From the NCBI GenBank assembly GCA_003439945.1, contig QVRM01005235.1, positions 1 to 64,000 on the forward strand: a stretch of DNA of 64,000 nucleotides, written 5' to 3'. Of this stretch, positions 34,023 to 42,754 are shown piece by piece. The stretch is from Dermanyssus gallinae (Eukaryota > Arthropoda > Arachnida > Mesostigmata > Dermanyssidae). Position 1 is the first letter of the stretch, and the number at the start of each line of letters is the position of its first letter. The position numbers and the translations under genes are program-made. The notes beneath the pieces were generated by a model. The model saw only the letters and a program-made list of their open reading frames with translations, was not told the origin of the DNA and ran no database searches.

Positions 34023-34961
34023 CTATGTCCGTGTTTGCTTTTATTTAGAGTTTATCAGTAAACTTAAATTCACGTTAAAATATTTTAATATTTTGTATGT
34101 ATTGCACAAAATGTCGAAATATATTCTAATATGGATATATTATGAAAAAAAACACATTTGTCACCATCATGTTGTGCCTTTCATGCTATAAACGATTGAT
34201 GTTAAACATATTAAAAGCCTTTATTGGTACACTTGAATATAGATATATGCGGTTATATTCAAGATGAGCTTAAGCATCTGCGTCATGTGCGATGTCAAAG
34301 GCACACCTAATCGAATGTGCTCCTATTTAACTAAACGGGAGAATAGAATATTAAAAGTACCTAAACCGTAAAGAGTCGGAACCAGGAAAACGAAGATGAC
34401 TACAACCGTTTTATCAAAAATATCCTTTTAGTAGAGTGTGTTATAGAGAGTTCAGCTTCGTTTCACGTGGGACGCGTCAAAACGCCAGTGTAACCAGTTT
34501 GACATATGAACGCACAACTTATCAAACCTAAATTGGCCAAGCAATATGCAGTGTCTTGACGGCTAAGCGAGTGACAACCTTACGCACACACTCTACTTAA
34601 ATAGGTGTATTTATGTTTACATTAAACGAATGAACAATACTGTAAAACGGTTACTGTATTCATGTGTATTGTTGTATGCACATTCCATATCAAATACATC
34701 TAAAAAGGTGGGTACCGCAGTAATCTTACCTGTATACATAAGGACCAAGCTCACGCACAATAGGTACTTTTCCAGCCACAAAGTCGTTATAATTAGTCAA
34801 GTTGAATACGTATAGTAATTCAAAGGAATCAATCGGAGGATCCATAAATATCTTTCCCATTGTAGAATTTACCAGTAGAGGGCCAGGCCTTTCCCGACGT
34901 ATTTCTTCCAAAGTCCAGAAAAGCATGCCTATGTCCACAGCTATCAAAACAACAACCGCTG
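23812..34961 (-). CDS. CD36/scavenger receptor class B family protein, split gene (partial)
   Basis: Family role: two-pass membrane glycoproteins with a large outer domain that bind lipids, lipoproteins or pathogens and act in uptake, lysosomes or chemosensation. Assembled exons: 34,730-34,961; 33,535-33,774; 31,692-31,856; 31,386-31,432; 30,888-31,068; 30,523-30,730; 24,272-24,321 (tentative); 23,812-23,902. All junctions are GT/AG, the phases join without a stop, and the peptide follows the family order from the first membrane helix to the IFPIFW block. About 400 residues are covered of a usual 470-550. The start exon (before 34,961 in the gene sense) and the last exon with the second helix are not found. 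No lesion was seen, so it is probably functional, but a gene fragment cannot be ruled out. Confidence 0.85.
24272..24321 (-). CDS. CD36-like gene, tentative linking exon
   Basis: A 50-bp candidate that fits the needed phases (enters 0, leaves 2): acceptor GTGGGACAG, donor CACTCG|GTAAGC, reading EVQAGWTIDRIEPLPT. It would supply the G-x-T segment between YxDI and RIxxNL, but the result is about nine residues longer than in the vertebrate protein and the acceptor lacks a good pyrimidine tract. Another small exon in the 6-kb intron is the alternative. Confidence 0.4.
24537..24570. repeat. (TA)n plus T-run
   Basis: Short TA tract followed by about ten T, just upstream of the R1-like insertion. 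Confidence 0.8.
24690..26275 (+). pseudogene. R1-like element, ORF1 (gag) with three zinc knuckles
   Basis: Plus strand. From 24,690 a charged Glu/Lys/Arg-rich stretch, broken by stops. The 25,180-25,540 stretch is open, with MAISLPKYAGLLQDTDLLDQ. At 25,953-26,150 three CCHC-type knuckles follow: CQCCQRVSHSARLC, RCYRCGVLRHLFKVC and VCYNCGEEGHVANVAAC. This is the R1/Jockey-type ORF1 layout (coiled coil, then triple knuckle). A C16-C17 run at 25,803 lies between. It sits inside the large CD36-gene intron in antisense. Stops make it non-functional. Confidence 0.8.
26280..27480 (+). pseudogene. R1-like element, endonuclease start and EN-RT linker
   Basis: Near 26,280 it reads LQPNCNRSRGAHKMVQAV and ADLLLSQLNV, the first block of an APE-type endonuclease (LQxNxNRxRxAH). 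Near 26,620 is LLVIPGDFS (GDFN motif with Ser). The middle is deleted or decayed. At 27,199-27,450 an open stretch GEAARHHGAEYKRLRALLRKEI then TKEGFWEAFLDDLEDDPWKRPY is the conserved EN-RT linker of R1-clade ORF2. The same linker is readable at 39.4-39.5 kb (-). Confidence 0.75.
27480..28160 (+). pseudogene. R1-like element, RT C-terminal end
   Basis: After the linker most of the RT palm is missing. From 27,610 it reads LSVTESVALYGAPAWLTDTLKF, RRAQRVIVAHRTASKAVTFVLAE, then ALAFYSA and NLTGHIEF. Near 27,975-28,040 it ends in CVYCGDGPEDILERTVLNC, the terminal Cys/His-type motif with His replaced by Arg. Close match to 8.4-8.8 kb. An internal deletion and frameshifts kill it. Confidence 0.8.
28160..28440 (+). 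repeat. R1-like 3' UTR
   Basis: Contains a C9 run at 28,259, then ATGACTGGCTTTCAGTGGGTTGGAGCCCC and a complementary CTACCAGTCC arm, and ends CAACCGCATTTTCCAGTTTATC. Same layout as 8,935-9,120, where the C-run is 20. Confidence 0.7.
28860..29030 (-). repeat. R1-like 3' UTR fragment, minus strand
   Basis: AACTGGAAAATGCGGTTTGCA to GCGCAAGCAATACTTCAAAC is the reverse complement of the R1-like 3' UTR (stem-loop core CCACTAAAAACCAGTCAT near 28,963). No RT follows on its upstream side. Confidence 0.65.
29030..30520. other. Intron of the CD36-like gene; no further feature seen
   Basis: AT-rich, only short ORFs. I searched it for the small exon between the SLPHF and IFPIFW exons and found none. 28,440-28,860 is likewise featureless. 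Confidence 0.5.
30523..30730 (-). CDS. CD36-like gene, SLPHF exon
   Basis: Acceptor TTTCATTATAG; donor CATGCG|GTGAGT; 208 bp. Reads CLCPNPTHVKGTFDAS, then VILSLPHFLNGDPSL (hallmark SLPHF), SVSGLHPDAKKHTSYIDIHA (V-x-GL-x-P...Y-x-D-I). The family usually has more Cys here for three disulfides; only the C-x-C pair is present. The plus-strand ORF over it is a shadow. Leaves in phase 0. Confidence 0.9.
30888..31068 (-). CDS. CD36-like gene, exon following GTD
   Basis: Acceptor TTTTTTTCAG. Reads DGDFYPAFETPPRN, where GTDGDFYPAF fits the family's GTDGxxFPPF, then ALHFEKRFLLMHEP and ARFRGGSDLFNETGDPEIDK, equivalent to the FExxVxxxGIPxxRF stretch. The Cys of the usual xDLCRS box is not seen. The donor (GATAA|GTACGC) is weak; it was chosen because it joins the next exon in phase 2 as K-C-L-C. 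Confidence 0.8.
31386..31432 (-). CDS. CD36-like gene, 47-bp exon completing the CN...GTD block
   Basis: Too short for ORF finders. Acceptor TTATTTTTAAG, donor GGTACAG|GTAAGC. Entering in phase 2 and leaving in phase 1 it encodes TIKGYGEHCNKREGT; the leftover G joins AT of the next exon to give Asp, producing C-N-x3-E-G-T-D-G. This is the family's conserved CNxIxGTD motif. Without this exon the next exon would be entered in a frame with an immediate stop. Confidence 0.85.
31692..31856 (-). CDS. CD36-like gene, GxFxGYND exon
   Basis: Acceptor TTTCATTGCTACAG; donor TTCAA|GTAAGT; 165 bp. Reads FTDQDVADNP, then GRFAFFTGYNDTPLYDLVLVYT and VNHVIERDGF, aligning with the family's GLFxPYNxT...VxTG...I..W-type segment. 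It enters and leaves in phase 2 and joins both neighbours without a stop. Confidence 0.9.
31998..32200 (+). mobile_element. tRNA-derived SINE, copy 1
   Basis: Head CCGAGCAAGGTGGCTTAGTGGCAAAGCC contains a near-consensus Pol III A box (TGGCTTAGTGGC); GGCTTCGAGACCC is a B box with two mismatches; AGACCGGCCA ends the head. Body TTAGACAAGGTAAATGCCGGAGTGGA; tail ends in an A-rich run (32,177-32,200). It lies in a CD36 intron in antisense. No clear target duplication. Confidence 0.8.
32246..32410 (+). mobile_element. tRNA-derived SINE, copy 2
   Basis: Same family as the copy 46 bp before it: CCGAGCAAGATGGCTAAGTGGC (A box), GGTTCGAGGCC (B box), AAGACCGGCCA, AACAAGGTGAATTCCGGAGTGGA and an A-rich tail. 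The B box is closer to consensus than in copy 1. Confidence 0.8.
33030..33190 (+). mobile_element. Divergent SINE copy 3
   Basis: Keeps AAAACTGGCCATTTTTAACTTGGTTTTTGCA, TTAAGCAGTGTGAATAACGGAGTGAAG in the order of the SINE body; the tRNA head is strongly decayed. Older than the two copies at 32 kb. Confidence 0.6.
33535..33774 (-). CDS. CD36-like gene, exon after the GPYxYR motif
   Basis: Acceptor TTGGTTTTTCTAG; donor AACGG|GTAAGT; 240 bp. Joined to the previous exon it completes the Arg of GPYVYR and continues VKRHKHLAHYGNNTIGFYDEQ. The strand order N-T-x-x-F-x(5)-Y-x-F is that of the family. It ends TVDDYFFNG, the counterpart of the conserved V-x-E/D-L-L-x-G turn. Phase 2 on both sides. Confidence 0.9.
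33988..34019. repeat. (TA)n microsatellite
   Basis: About 32 bases of TA repeat in the intron between the first two identified CD36 exons. Confidence 0.85.
34730..34961 (-). CDS. CD36-like gene, exon with first membrane helix
   Basis: Acceptor TTTCTGATTTGCAG at its 5' end; donor TACAG|GTAAGA. It begins in phase 1 and reads AAVVVLIAVDIGMLFW (end of the N-terminal transmembrane helix). Then come NSTMGK, SFELLYVFNLTNYNDF (family WxxxVTN-type strand, here FNLTN) and ELGPYVYR, matching the hallmark GPYxYR. Two N-x-S/T sites are present. It ends in phase 2. Confidence 0.9.
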
Positions 34962-34969
34962 CTGCAAAT

Positions 34970-35735
34970 CAGAAACCGAAAGCATATGGTCAATGCAGGC
35001 AAAAAATAGACAACATTACAGTCACAGAAGACGGCAACGTGGCAATAAATATAACACTGACTCGGTTAGAGGCAGAAGGGGATCCTCCAATATTTACCCC
35101 TAAAATTTATGAGGAATACCTTAAGCACGGCAAAGGTTGATTCTGGACAGCACCGCGACCAAGCTCATACTGATTTATACTTAGAGTAGCCCAAGCTTCA
35201 GACTCATATACCGACACCTTAATTTTGGCTAAATTCTTATTCAGTAGTATCATTTTCCCTACTTAGCAGGTGTGTACAAAGTGCTTCCTGTAGTAGCTGC
35301 AGATAAATATCACTGAACCAGTTAAAATCATTTAAGAATGTCTAGTTCAACCGTTTTGTAATATTTTTTTTTAACGCTCTAACAACTACATTTTAGACGC
35401 TCGTAATGGGCTAAGTTGCCTGTGGCACGATATCTTCTAAATGCATCTATCGTCATCGCGTTCTCGTACTGGAATTAAATAGACTTTCTCCAGCAGAGGT
35501 ATGTAGCAGCAAGGCAATGACAACCACGTCCAACAAATTCAACCAGCACGGCCAAGGCGATGTTTTGCTAACCGTGGTTGCCATGGCAACGCCCCGTTTC
35601 GAACGGTGCGTTAGCCGCCTAAGCCACCGCCACTACAAATATATACACAGGCTGTTTGAAAACGTTTTCATAATTGACATTAAGAATAGACAGTAACTAA
35701 ACACACCGCCGTCTTCGTCGTGTGAGAAGATTCTT
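34970..35735. other. Upstream side of the CD36-like gene; no first exon found
   Basis: No ATG exon with a fitting phase-1 donor was identified. A short tRNA-like scrap on the minus strand (35,584-35,640: TGGCTTAGGCGG and GTTCGAAACGG) lacks the anticodon arm. The plus-strand ORF 34,802-35,140 is antisense to the first CD36 exon and not a gene. Confidence 0.45.
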
Positions 35736-35739
35736 CCAA

Positions 35740-36335
35740 AGAACATATACGACCAGTCAGAAGTTGCGAAATTGTCGATTAGAAGATAATTCGCTAAACA
35801 TGAAGTTCTTTATTAGCTTTTAGGCCAAACATTTTTTAAAATTAATACCCTACGACCACTTACATCGCTCAAGAATAACATATTTAGGCAAATGTACTTT
35901 GTGACGTTCACTTTGGTAGCACATCTATGTATATGCGAGCTGTGGTTGCGAAGTAATTAGATTTTTTGGCGGAAAGTCCCGATTAAGGGCATGTAAACTG
36001 ATTGTGTGGCGACGCGGCTTTTGTGCGATGTATCGGCAGTAGTGAGCGTCGCCATACAGATATTTTACATGCGCCTAATCTGGACATCCCGCCGAAAAAT
36101 CTTAATTACTCCGCAACCACAGCTCGTATTGATATCAAATATTTCGATACTAATATATTTGGTACCAAAGTGAACGTCATGAAATGCGTATCTGAATGTG
36201 TTAGTTTTGAGCACTGTAAGTGGTCGTAGGGTAATTATTTTGAGGTATATGGCACGAAAACTAACGAAAAACTTATTTTTTTGCGAATTTTCTTCTAAGC
36301 GACCATGTCGCATCTTCTGGTCGACTTTATATCTT
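35740..36335. mobile_element. Foldback element (long imperfect inverted repeat)
   Basis: The left arm, about 35,740-36,000, is repeated as reverse complement at about 36,062-36,335. Matching landmarks: GAGCTGTGGTTGCG (35,937) with CGCAACCACAGCTC (36,111); TACCCTACGACCACTTACA (35,846) with GTAAGTGGTCGTAGGGTAA (36,215); GACGTTCACTTTGGTA (35,902) with TACCAAAGTGAACGTC (36,162). The 60-base spacer carries its own GGCGACG/CGTCGCC hairpin. No transposase inside. Confidence 0.8.
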
Positions 36336-36339
36336 CTCT

Positions 36340-36960
36340 AGGCCAGTGCAAATAAGTCAGCTGTTGACCCCTCAAGGAGACCCTCTAAATTGCCTGGCCT
36401 TCTCTTTACTCATATCAGACCTAGTCCGCCAGGTGCGTAGGGAGTTTAGAAACGACGTCGACGACGTAGAAAGTTACCTTTACTGTAAGGACCTACAAAT
36501 AAATTCGCGGAAGACGAAAGCCATTAAGTTTCACCGTGGGGGTCGATGGACTGCAACAGGCGTAATACCCTGTTGTGGCCAACCGGCATTTGTCAATTTC
36601 TTTTCGTATTTGTGTCTGAGACTAGACTTTACGGGAACGACCTTTCGGACGGCTATTGCTTTATTCACACAGACGTGAGAGACGTTCGACGACTGTCTCT
36701 GAGTGCGGCAGTGCGGATTTTTAAGCTTAAGATTGTACCAATGTTGAGCTACAGCCTTGGCAGAATGTGGGGCTATCTCTCAGCGGCGTTTAAATTGTAT
36801 TTAATAACGACTGTATTGTAATTATGTATCATCTTGAAATGCGAAGTTCTGCAAAGAAACGCACGAACGCGACGGTGTGTTTTGTTTCTGCCTAGGAAGA
36901 CTGGTTGTCTCGCAACAGCACATTTTAAGCTCCTATGTCGGGCAAAAACACAAGTGTGAC
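36340..36960 (+). pseudogene. RT fragment of the 52-57 kb element family
   Basis: Plus strand: LTPQGDPLNCLAFSLLISDL (RT QGDxLSPLLFSLLISDLP block), then LQINSRKTKAIKFHRGGRW, which matches LEINLDKTKAMKFRRGGKL of the 52-kb element. From 36,680 it continues in another frame with LSLSAAVRIFKLKIVPMLSY. The YADD piece is deleted (FRNDVDDVESYLYCKDLQ bridges it). It starts immediately after the foldback element. Confidence 0.75.
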
Positions 36961-37029
36961 AAATTGTAGTAATTTAACTCTCATTCTGAAACAAGACTCT
37001 TCTTTGAGGCCATGTTCCATTAGAAAAAA

Positions 37030-38200
37030 AAATGTTTGTTTTAACAAACTCTACAAATCTTGTTTTCGATTATGAAAACGTTTCCAAACATATTGTATAT
37101 ATACCACTTACAATGCAACCAGCTAGATTACTGCAAACTGTGATACACATCACAAGCGGATTCCTACGATGTACACGAACCGTCGTGCAATTAGGCAATT
37201 TATCTATATTAGACTGTTCACTAAACTGTTCGGAAACAGGCGTCAATAATAGGTAAACAATCAGTTTCTTTGAAATATTAGCACGATGCACACAAGCCCG
37301 TATAATATTGGTGATTATCACAAACCCGATTCCCCCAAGTCAGCCGAGTTGGTCCAACTTAGTCAGTTTTGCGAGTGGGGACCAGGACAGTCATCGCTTT
37401 ATGCCTTTCCTAAATCGGACGCTCCAGTTTCTTAGCCGTGTGGCTGTGAGGCTCCGTAGGTGTTGTAAGATCCCGCGGTCCATCGTACATGTCCAACACT
37501 AGGGCCAACTTGAATTCTAGCGCACTTATGCTCGGCACCGCGATCAATAAGATTGAGCAGATCGAGACACTCAAGTATTCAAGCCTAAGCGGTAACTTAT
37601 TAAACTTAAAAAAGTGGTACTAAGTAGGTTCTGACCGAATACACTGAACGGTAAGCACATGCTACCGCTCAGGCCATTATGGTTGTGTCAGCCGAAGTCA
37701 AGCCTTTCTTTCTTGCAATTGCCTAAAATTACCTAAAAATGATATCAAGCACTTTCTGTCTGAGATCCTTGCTGCTACCTATGTAAGCATATTAGGAACG
37801 GATGTACACGATCTTATAAAAAGAAATATTTTATTACAAACAGCATTTTAATTGGCAACCACTTTAACAATGATAAATATATTGCAATACAACTAACTTA
37901 AACAAATGTATCGTTTTAACTACTTAAAAATCGAAAAGATTAAATGCAATTATCGATCTAAATATTTTAAATACATAGAGAAGCAAATGGTGCAAGTAGC
38001 GAGACGACGTTAGCACAGATTTGAAGTGGCTAGAAGAAGCTTCCAGGGCAAAAAAACTCACGGTTGACTGCACTAGAAATATTACGTGAACCAACAGTAA
38101 CAAGAGGTGAAAGTGATTCTTGGCTCTGACCGCCGTTTTTTTTTTTAGTAAAAGGGTAACTGCCAATGGGCCCGTATGGGATGCACACATAGACACGACT
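37030..38200. other. No gene seen; short repeat match at 37,340-37,480
   Basis: 37,340-37,480 weakly matches 8,050-8,200 and 47,395-47,545 (CGGACGCTCCAG...GTGTGGCTGTGAGGCTCCG). The remainder is AT-rich without motifs. Confidence 0.45.
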
Positions 38201-38204
38201 GCAG

Positions 38205-39640
38205 AAAACTCGCGTGCAACTGTGGGCCGATAGTATGAGACTCCAACCCACTAAAAAGCACTCATCTTCTCATCCACCCACCCGATCGGGAATTGCATGC
38301 GCAAATACTTCAAACAACCGGGGGGAGGTGTGAGTCTACCCGTGACTAGCTTTTTCCATGGAGACCTAAGGGGTGTGTATAATACGGCGATTATATGCGA
38401 TTAATTTTGCCGTCAATATGTTCTTAAAATTGTTCCTCACTTCTAGCCACTAAAGCAAGGGCTCCCGCATTGGTTAGTATTGATCCTGATAAAAGCGCAG
38501 CGGATGAACACCTCATAGTCGTGTGTTATAGAGTATCATCAAGTCCATCGCCGCAGTGGACACACGCGGGGCTGGAAGCCTTCCCGATCCTAAACAGGTA
38601 GGACTGGAAGTCTCCGTGCCCCGTAAGGACCTGGACGGCGTGGAAGGGGGTCGGCTCCGAGTAAAAGAACCCCAAGCCGCAGCACGCCGTCGTAAGCTAT
38701 ACATAATAGGGGCCAAATATAGAGCCCCGTAGCACCCCTGCAGTTATCTTTAAGGTCAGTCCTTGCGACTGGATAGTCCGGTCATGCAGATAGACAGCTA
38801 TGGTTCTAAGAAGACAAAACGGGTTTCTTCCTGCTGAGGGTCTTAAGTATGACTTCTCACAGGAGACTGTTAAAAGCGTTCTTGACATCGAGCAATACGG
38901 CCACGAGTAGATCGCGCTTTCTTGGCAAAGACCTGCAGAAGAGCTCGGCCTTCGATTGCACCTACTGAATAACGCTAATTATCAATCGCCCTTTTCGAAA
39001 TCCGTATAAGAAGTCGAAAAAATAGCCGTTTTTCTCCTCGGTGTCTCGGAGACGTGGCTTCGCGATGAACTTAAAATCTTAAGCCAGGGATCCAATCCAA
39101 GTTGGCATATTGGGCGGCATCAGGTAGCGCCCATCGGGATCAGAAGGAGATCTGCGGCCTTCTATTCGGTTAAGAACAAGCCTATGCGTCTCCGCCACCA
39201 TAGCCACAACCGCTTCCGGATATTCTTTCATCGGTAGCTTTCTCGGCTCGAGGCGTTCTAATGCCTCGAGTACCTCTTGCAGTGTTACTGCCGTAAGTTG
39301 CTCTTCTTCCGTCCCTGGGACCCTCTGCGTGGGAGTGTGGGTTTGTATGGGCATTCCCAGAAATCGTCCTCCAGCGCTTTAAGAAAGGCTCTCTAGGAGC
39401 GCTCTTTGCTTCTGAAGATTTGCCTCCGAAGAAGGGCCTATTGCCTCTTGTACTCAGCTTTGTGGTACAGAGCTGCCTTCTCCGCGGGCGACGACCGTCA
39501 GGCCCTGGCGACGAGGCGTTGCGCCTGGGCGCACTCCCTCCTGAGGCGGTCAATCTCGGCCATTCACCAATGTTTAGGTAAGACAGGGCGGTGGCGCCTT
39601 TGGTGGGTACCGTAACCTGAGCACGCTTGTTTGCCCCTGA
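38205..39640 (-). pseudogene. R1-like element with RT fragment and 3' UTR
   Basis: Minus strand, from its 5' side: EYKRQ-type EN-RT linker near 39,400-39,500 (SPAEKAALYHKAEYKR), then VTLQEVLEALERLEPRK near 39,270 (RT start), GVLRGSIFGP near 38,720 (degraded GVPQGSILGP), AVQVLTGHGDFQSYLFRIGK near 38,620 and CVHCGDGLDDTL near 38,560 (C-terminal Cys motif). The 3' UTR at 38,205-38,340 carries the CCAACCCACTAAAA core. Motif A and YADD parts are deleted or unreadable. Confidence 0.75.
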
Positions 39641-39899
39641 GGCTTCTGCAGGCCCACCGCAGTCTTAGGCGGGCCCTCTGTTGCTTCAGTCTCGACGCAA
39701 TTCAACGCGTCAAGTCAATTGCCGATATTATTAAAGATCCTGTTTGATAATGACACAACGTGAGATTGTTTAACTATCGCGTGCATTATGTTTAAATCTC
39801 TTGTTGTCTTAAAACTTTTTGACCTGCTATACGTCCTCTACAAAAAGTCCGGTGCACAATTATATTTCATTGCTTGCTTGACCGGAAAATTTAGTTTTT

Positions 39900-41330
39900 G
39901 GCAACCACTGATTTGTTTTTTTTGAAGAGGTGGAAAATGCCTTACGCACACTCTCCGATGTTAATGAAGGTGAACCATTACCTCGAGACCAGAAGAGGGG
40001 AGTCCCGTGCTGCGACCCTCTCCTTAGTCTACGAGTATGTCCCGAGCAGGGAGTGGGTCCTCCCCGGGAGTGAACACTAGAGGCCTAGTGTTGAATCGCC
40101 AGTTTGTTGACTTAAGCATGTCGGCCACGATGGTCGTAGTCAAGCTACATTTGTGGACATAGGAGGAGCCCGTGCGGTAGGCCGCAAGGGCCTCGCAGTC
40201 CTCTATGATGTGCGCCGCGTCGTCGGGTGCGACTGTGGTGCAGAGAACGCAGATATCTGTATTCGCCCTGCCTATGCGGAAAAGGTACGACTGGATTGTC
40301 CATGCCCTGTGAGCACTTGCACGGAGTGATATGTAAGTGTTCCCTTAAGCTTATACCAGATTATGAGGTCACTGCTTTTTCTTCTTCGTGTCCAGGCCCC
40401 TCTGGTATCCCCAGCTGGTGGGTTGGACCACGTGCGCGCCCATGTGACCAGGGAGTGCTTCCGTGCTTGGGCCCATGAAGTGTCGCCGTCCTTCTTGCGC
40501 TTGCTTCTTTCTTCGGCAAGTATGTCCCAAGGGATCTGGCAGGCGAGCGCCAACAGGACGTCCGTTGAGACAGTCCGGTAGGCCTGCGTGACCCGGATGG
40601 CCGTCGCTCTTTGGGAGCTTCGTATCATGCACCGTGCCTTTGCGGTCCGCAGCGCCATACCAGCCCATATGGGCGCGGCATACAGAGCGATGACCTCTGC
40701 CACGGCCGCTAGGAGCAGCCGCTTGGCGTGCGTTGCCCCCCCCCCCCTCGCGAGGAAGGATGCGTGCAAGGTTAGTGGAGACCTTCGTGACCTTCTGGAT
40801 GATGCTCTGGATGTGTGGCAGACCGGTGAGGCCTGTGTCCAGTGTTACGCCTAGGTACCTTGCCTCCCGTTTGATAGTCAGGCGGTGCCCTGCAAGTTCT
40901 ATCGATGCTTGCCTACTACGACGGCGGCCGGTTAGGTAGATAACCACGGTCTTCTGAGGGGCCAGCTCCAGGTAATTGTCGATCATTCACTTCTCTATTC
41001 TGAAAAGAGCCGTGTTTGCTCGCGCCTCAAGCACCGCCTTCGTTCTCGCGGTGACCACCAGTGCCAGATCGTCGGCGTAGGCGATTATGTCCACCCCGTC
41101 AGGCCCCGTCGTATGCTATGCACCCCGTCGTATGCTATATTCCAGAGGATCGGCCCGAGCACTGAGCCCTGCGGGACGCCCGCCGTGACAGGGTGGACCT
41201 CACCGCCTGACATGCCATTGTAATGATCGCCGTTAGATCGTCGTCGTCGAGCGACGTTATCGCCAAGGCGAGTGAGCCGTCTCTTGAAAGTGTCCTCCAA
41301 TAGTTTCTTATTGACGTGTCGCATTTGCCA
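39900..41330 (-). pseudogene. R1-like element, RT part of ORF2
   Basis: Minus strand: GVPQGSVLGPILWNIAYDGV near 41,150-41,200, an intact IIAYADDLALVVTART at about 41,030-41,075, then an in-frame TGA at about 40,990. LELAPQKTVVIYLTGRR and RYLGVTLDTGLTGLPHI follow near 40,960-40,820. Further on come QRATAIRVTQAYRTVSTDVLLALA near 40,600 and VQVLTGHG near 40,290. The CxxC...AAHIIEDC motif is near 40,215-40,255. It joins the endonuclease at 41,379 with the RT fingers and motif A missing, an internal deletion of roughly 1 kb. Confidence 0.85.
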
Positions 41331-41378
41331 GTATCGGCGGTCCGGCAGACGCGTGTAATGTTTATTTTGCGGCGTTAT

Positions 41379-42023
41379 CTAAAAGGTGATGTAGCGGTGG
41401 TCGCTGAGACTCTCCTCTGCCTCCTGTACCACCCAGTCCTGGATGTTGGCTGTCGCAGCCGAGCCCGCTTGCGTCAGATCAAGGAAAGATATCTGGCCGC
41501 GATGCGCAAACGTCGGCACGTCGCTGCTATTGGCAAGTGCCAAGCCCCGGCCCGACAGCCAGTCCAGTAGGATCTGTCCTCGGTCCGTGTTGCGGCGACT
41601 GCCCCACGCGACGTTTAGTGCGTTAAAGTCGCCTGCGACTATGAATGAATGGCCAGGGTAGCGATGAGTGTCAATCGATGCGCTAATGTCGTCTAAAAAC
41701 TTGTTAAAATCGTCTACGGTTCTGTTTGGGGAGAAATAGCAACTGTATAGTACGCAGTTAAGATCTGGCAGATAAGCCCATAAGAATCCGTCCCCCTGGC
41801 CGTGGCCGGTGATGGACAGTGCGGCCTCCTGCCCAGTCCACCAGATGGCAGCGTCACAGGAATTGACTGTCCATGCATTGGTTAGATTCCTCGAAAGAGC
41901 GACATTTGGCTCTGAAATAATGAAGAGGGCGATTCGATGTTGTACAACGTACGACTCCAGCAGGTCATGCGCGGCTCTGCAGCGGTTAAGATTTATTTGC
42001 AGAATCTTGATCATTTTTGTCAT
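41379..42023 (-). pseudogene. R1-like element, APE-type endonuclease
   Basis: A clean 214-codon reading. KILQINLNRCRAAHDLL (Asn of motif I), FIISEPNVALS (Glu), LNCVLYSCYFSPNRTV, FIVAGDFNALNVAWGS (GDFNA), RGQILLDWLSGRG, NSSDVPTFAHRGQISFLDLT (S-x2-D) and ESLSDHRYITF (SDH). All catalytic motifs of an R1-clade apurinic endonuclease are there. Such enzymes nick target DNA to start reverse transcription. The downstream RT is deleted, so the element is dead though this domain still looks intact. Confidence 0.9.
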
Positions 42024-42219
42024 GAGAAGACACTGCGCCTACTTGGTGCCAGTCGGCGCCGCCGTCATCCGCCGGCTGGGTGACGGTCTTACGACGAGAG
42101 CATCGCTCGCTCAGCGGGACTGGCGTAGATAGTGTTTCTGTGGATTGTGCGGCTTCTGCCTGTGCTGGTAGTCCGCCGGCTGGAGCTGCGTGTTTTGGCC
42201 GGTATTTATCCGCTCGCCC

Positions 42220-42750
42220 TCACAACTCCAGTAGATTTATCCTGTATGTTGGGCATGCCATACTGTCCGCTCGATGACCCGGGACCTCGCACACTATGCA
42301 GTGGGAGGTCTCGGCCGTGCAAGCCGCGACGGCATGTTCCGGTGATCCACATCGGCGGCAGAGGCGTGTAATCACCTTCTGAGCCTTGCAGAAAGCGGCA
42401 GTGTGGCCCGGTCTCTGGCAGCTAAAGCATATTGGGAGGTGGACCCTGACCTCAGGCTTGCACGTGCTGCCCGCAATCATGACGCTTTGCTATGACTGGA
42501 GCCACTTGGCCAGAGGAGTAGCAACTCTGACCACCGAGTACCAGCGTGTGCCTGCGCGTCCCTGACATGGCTTACTTGCCGTGATCGGGACTCCTTCAGG
42601 GACAGCAAGAAGCCGTTGCAGCTCCGTCTCGATTCTCTTTGAGTTACAGAGGGGGTTGATGCCCCAGAGGACCACTTCTTACAAAGGCTCACCTGTCCGG
42701 CTGTCTGCCTGGTGTGCGGTGGCAGTGTCTTGAGCCAGCTGTGCCCCAAT
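42220..42750 (-). pseudogene. R1-like element, ORF1 central domain and zinc knuckles
   Basis: Minus strand: CFSCQRPGHTAAFC, LCRRCGSPEHAVAAC and HCIVCEVPGHRADSMAC (three CCHC knuckles, about 42,250-42,425). They are preceded in another frame by the VLWGINPLCNSKRIETELQR region (42,490-42,680), which is the domain before the knuckles in R1 ORF1. A frameshift lies between them near 42,480. Confidence 0.8.
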
Positions 42751-42754
42751 GCCC

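Noticed and set aside
34802..35140. 112-codon plus-strand ORF
   Set aside because: It lies opposite the first identified CD36-like exon, whose splice sites and motifs are convincing.
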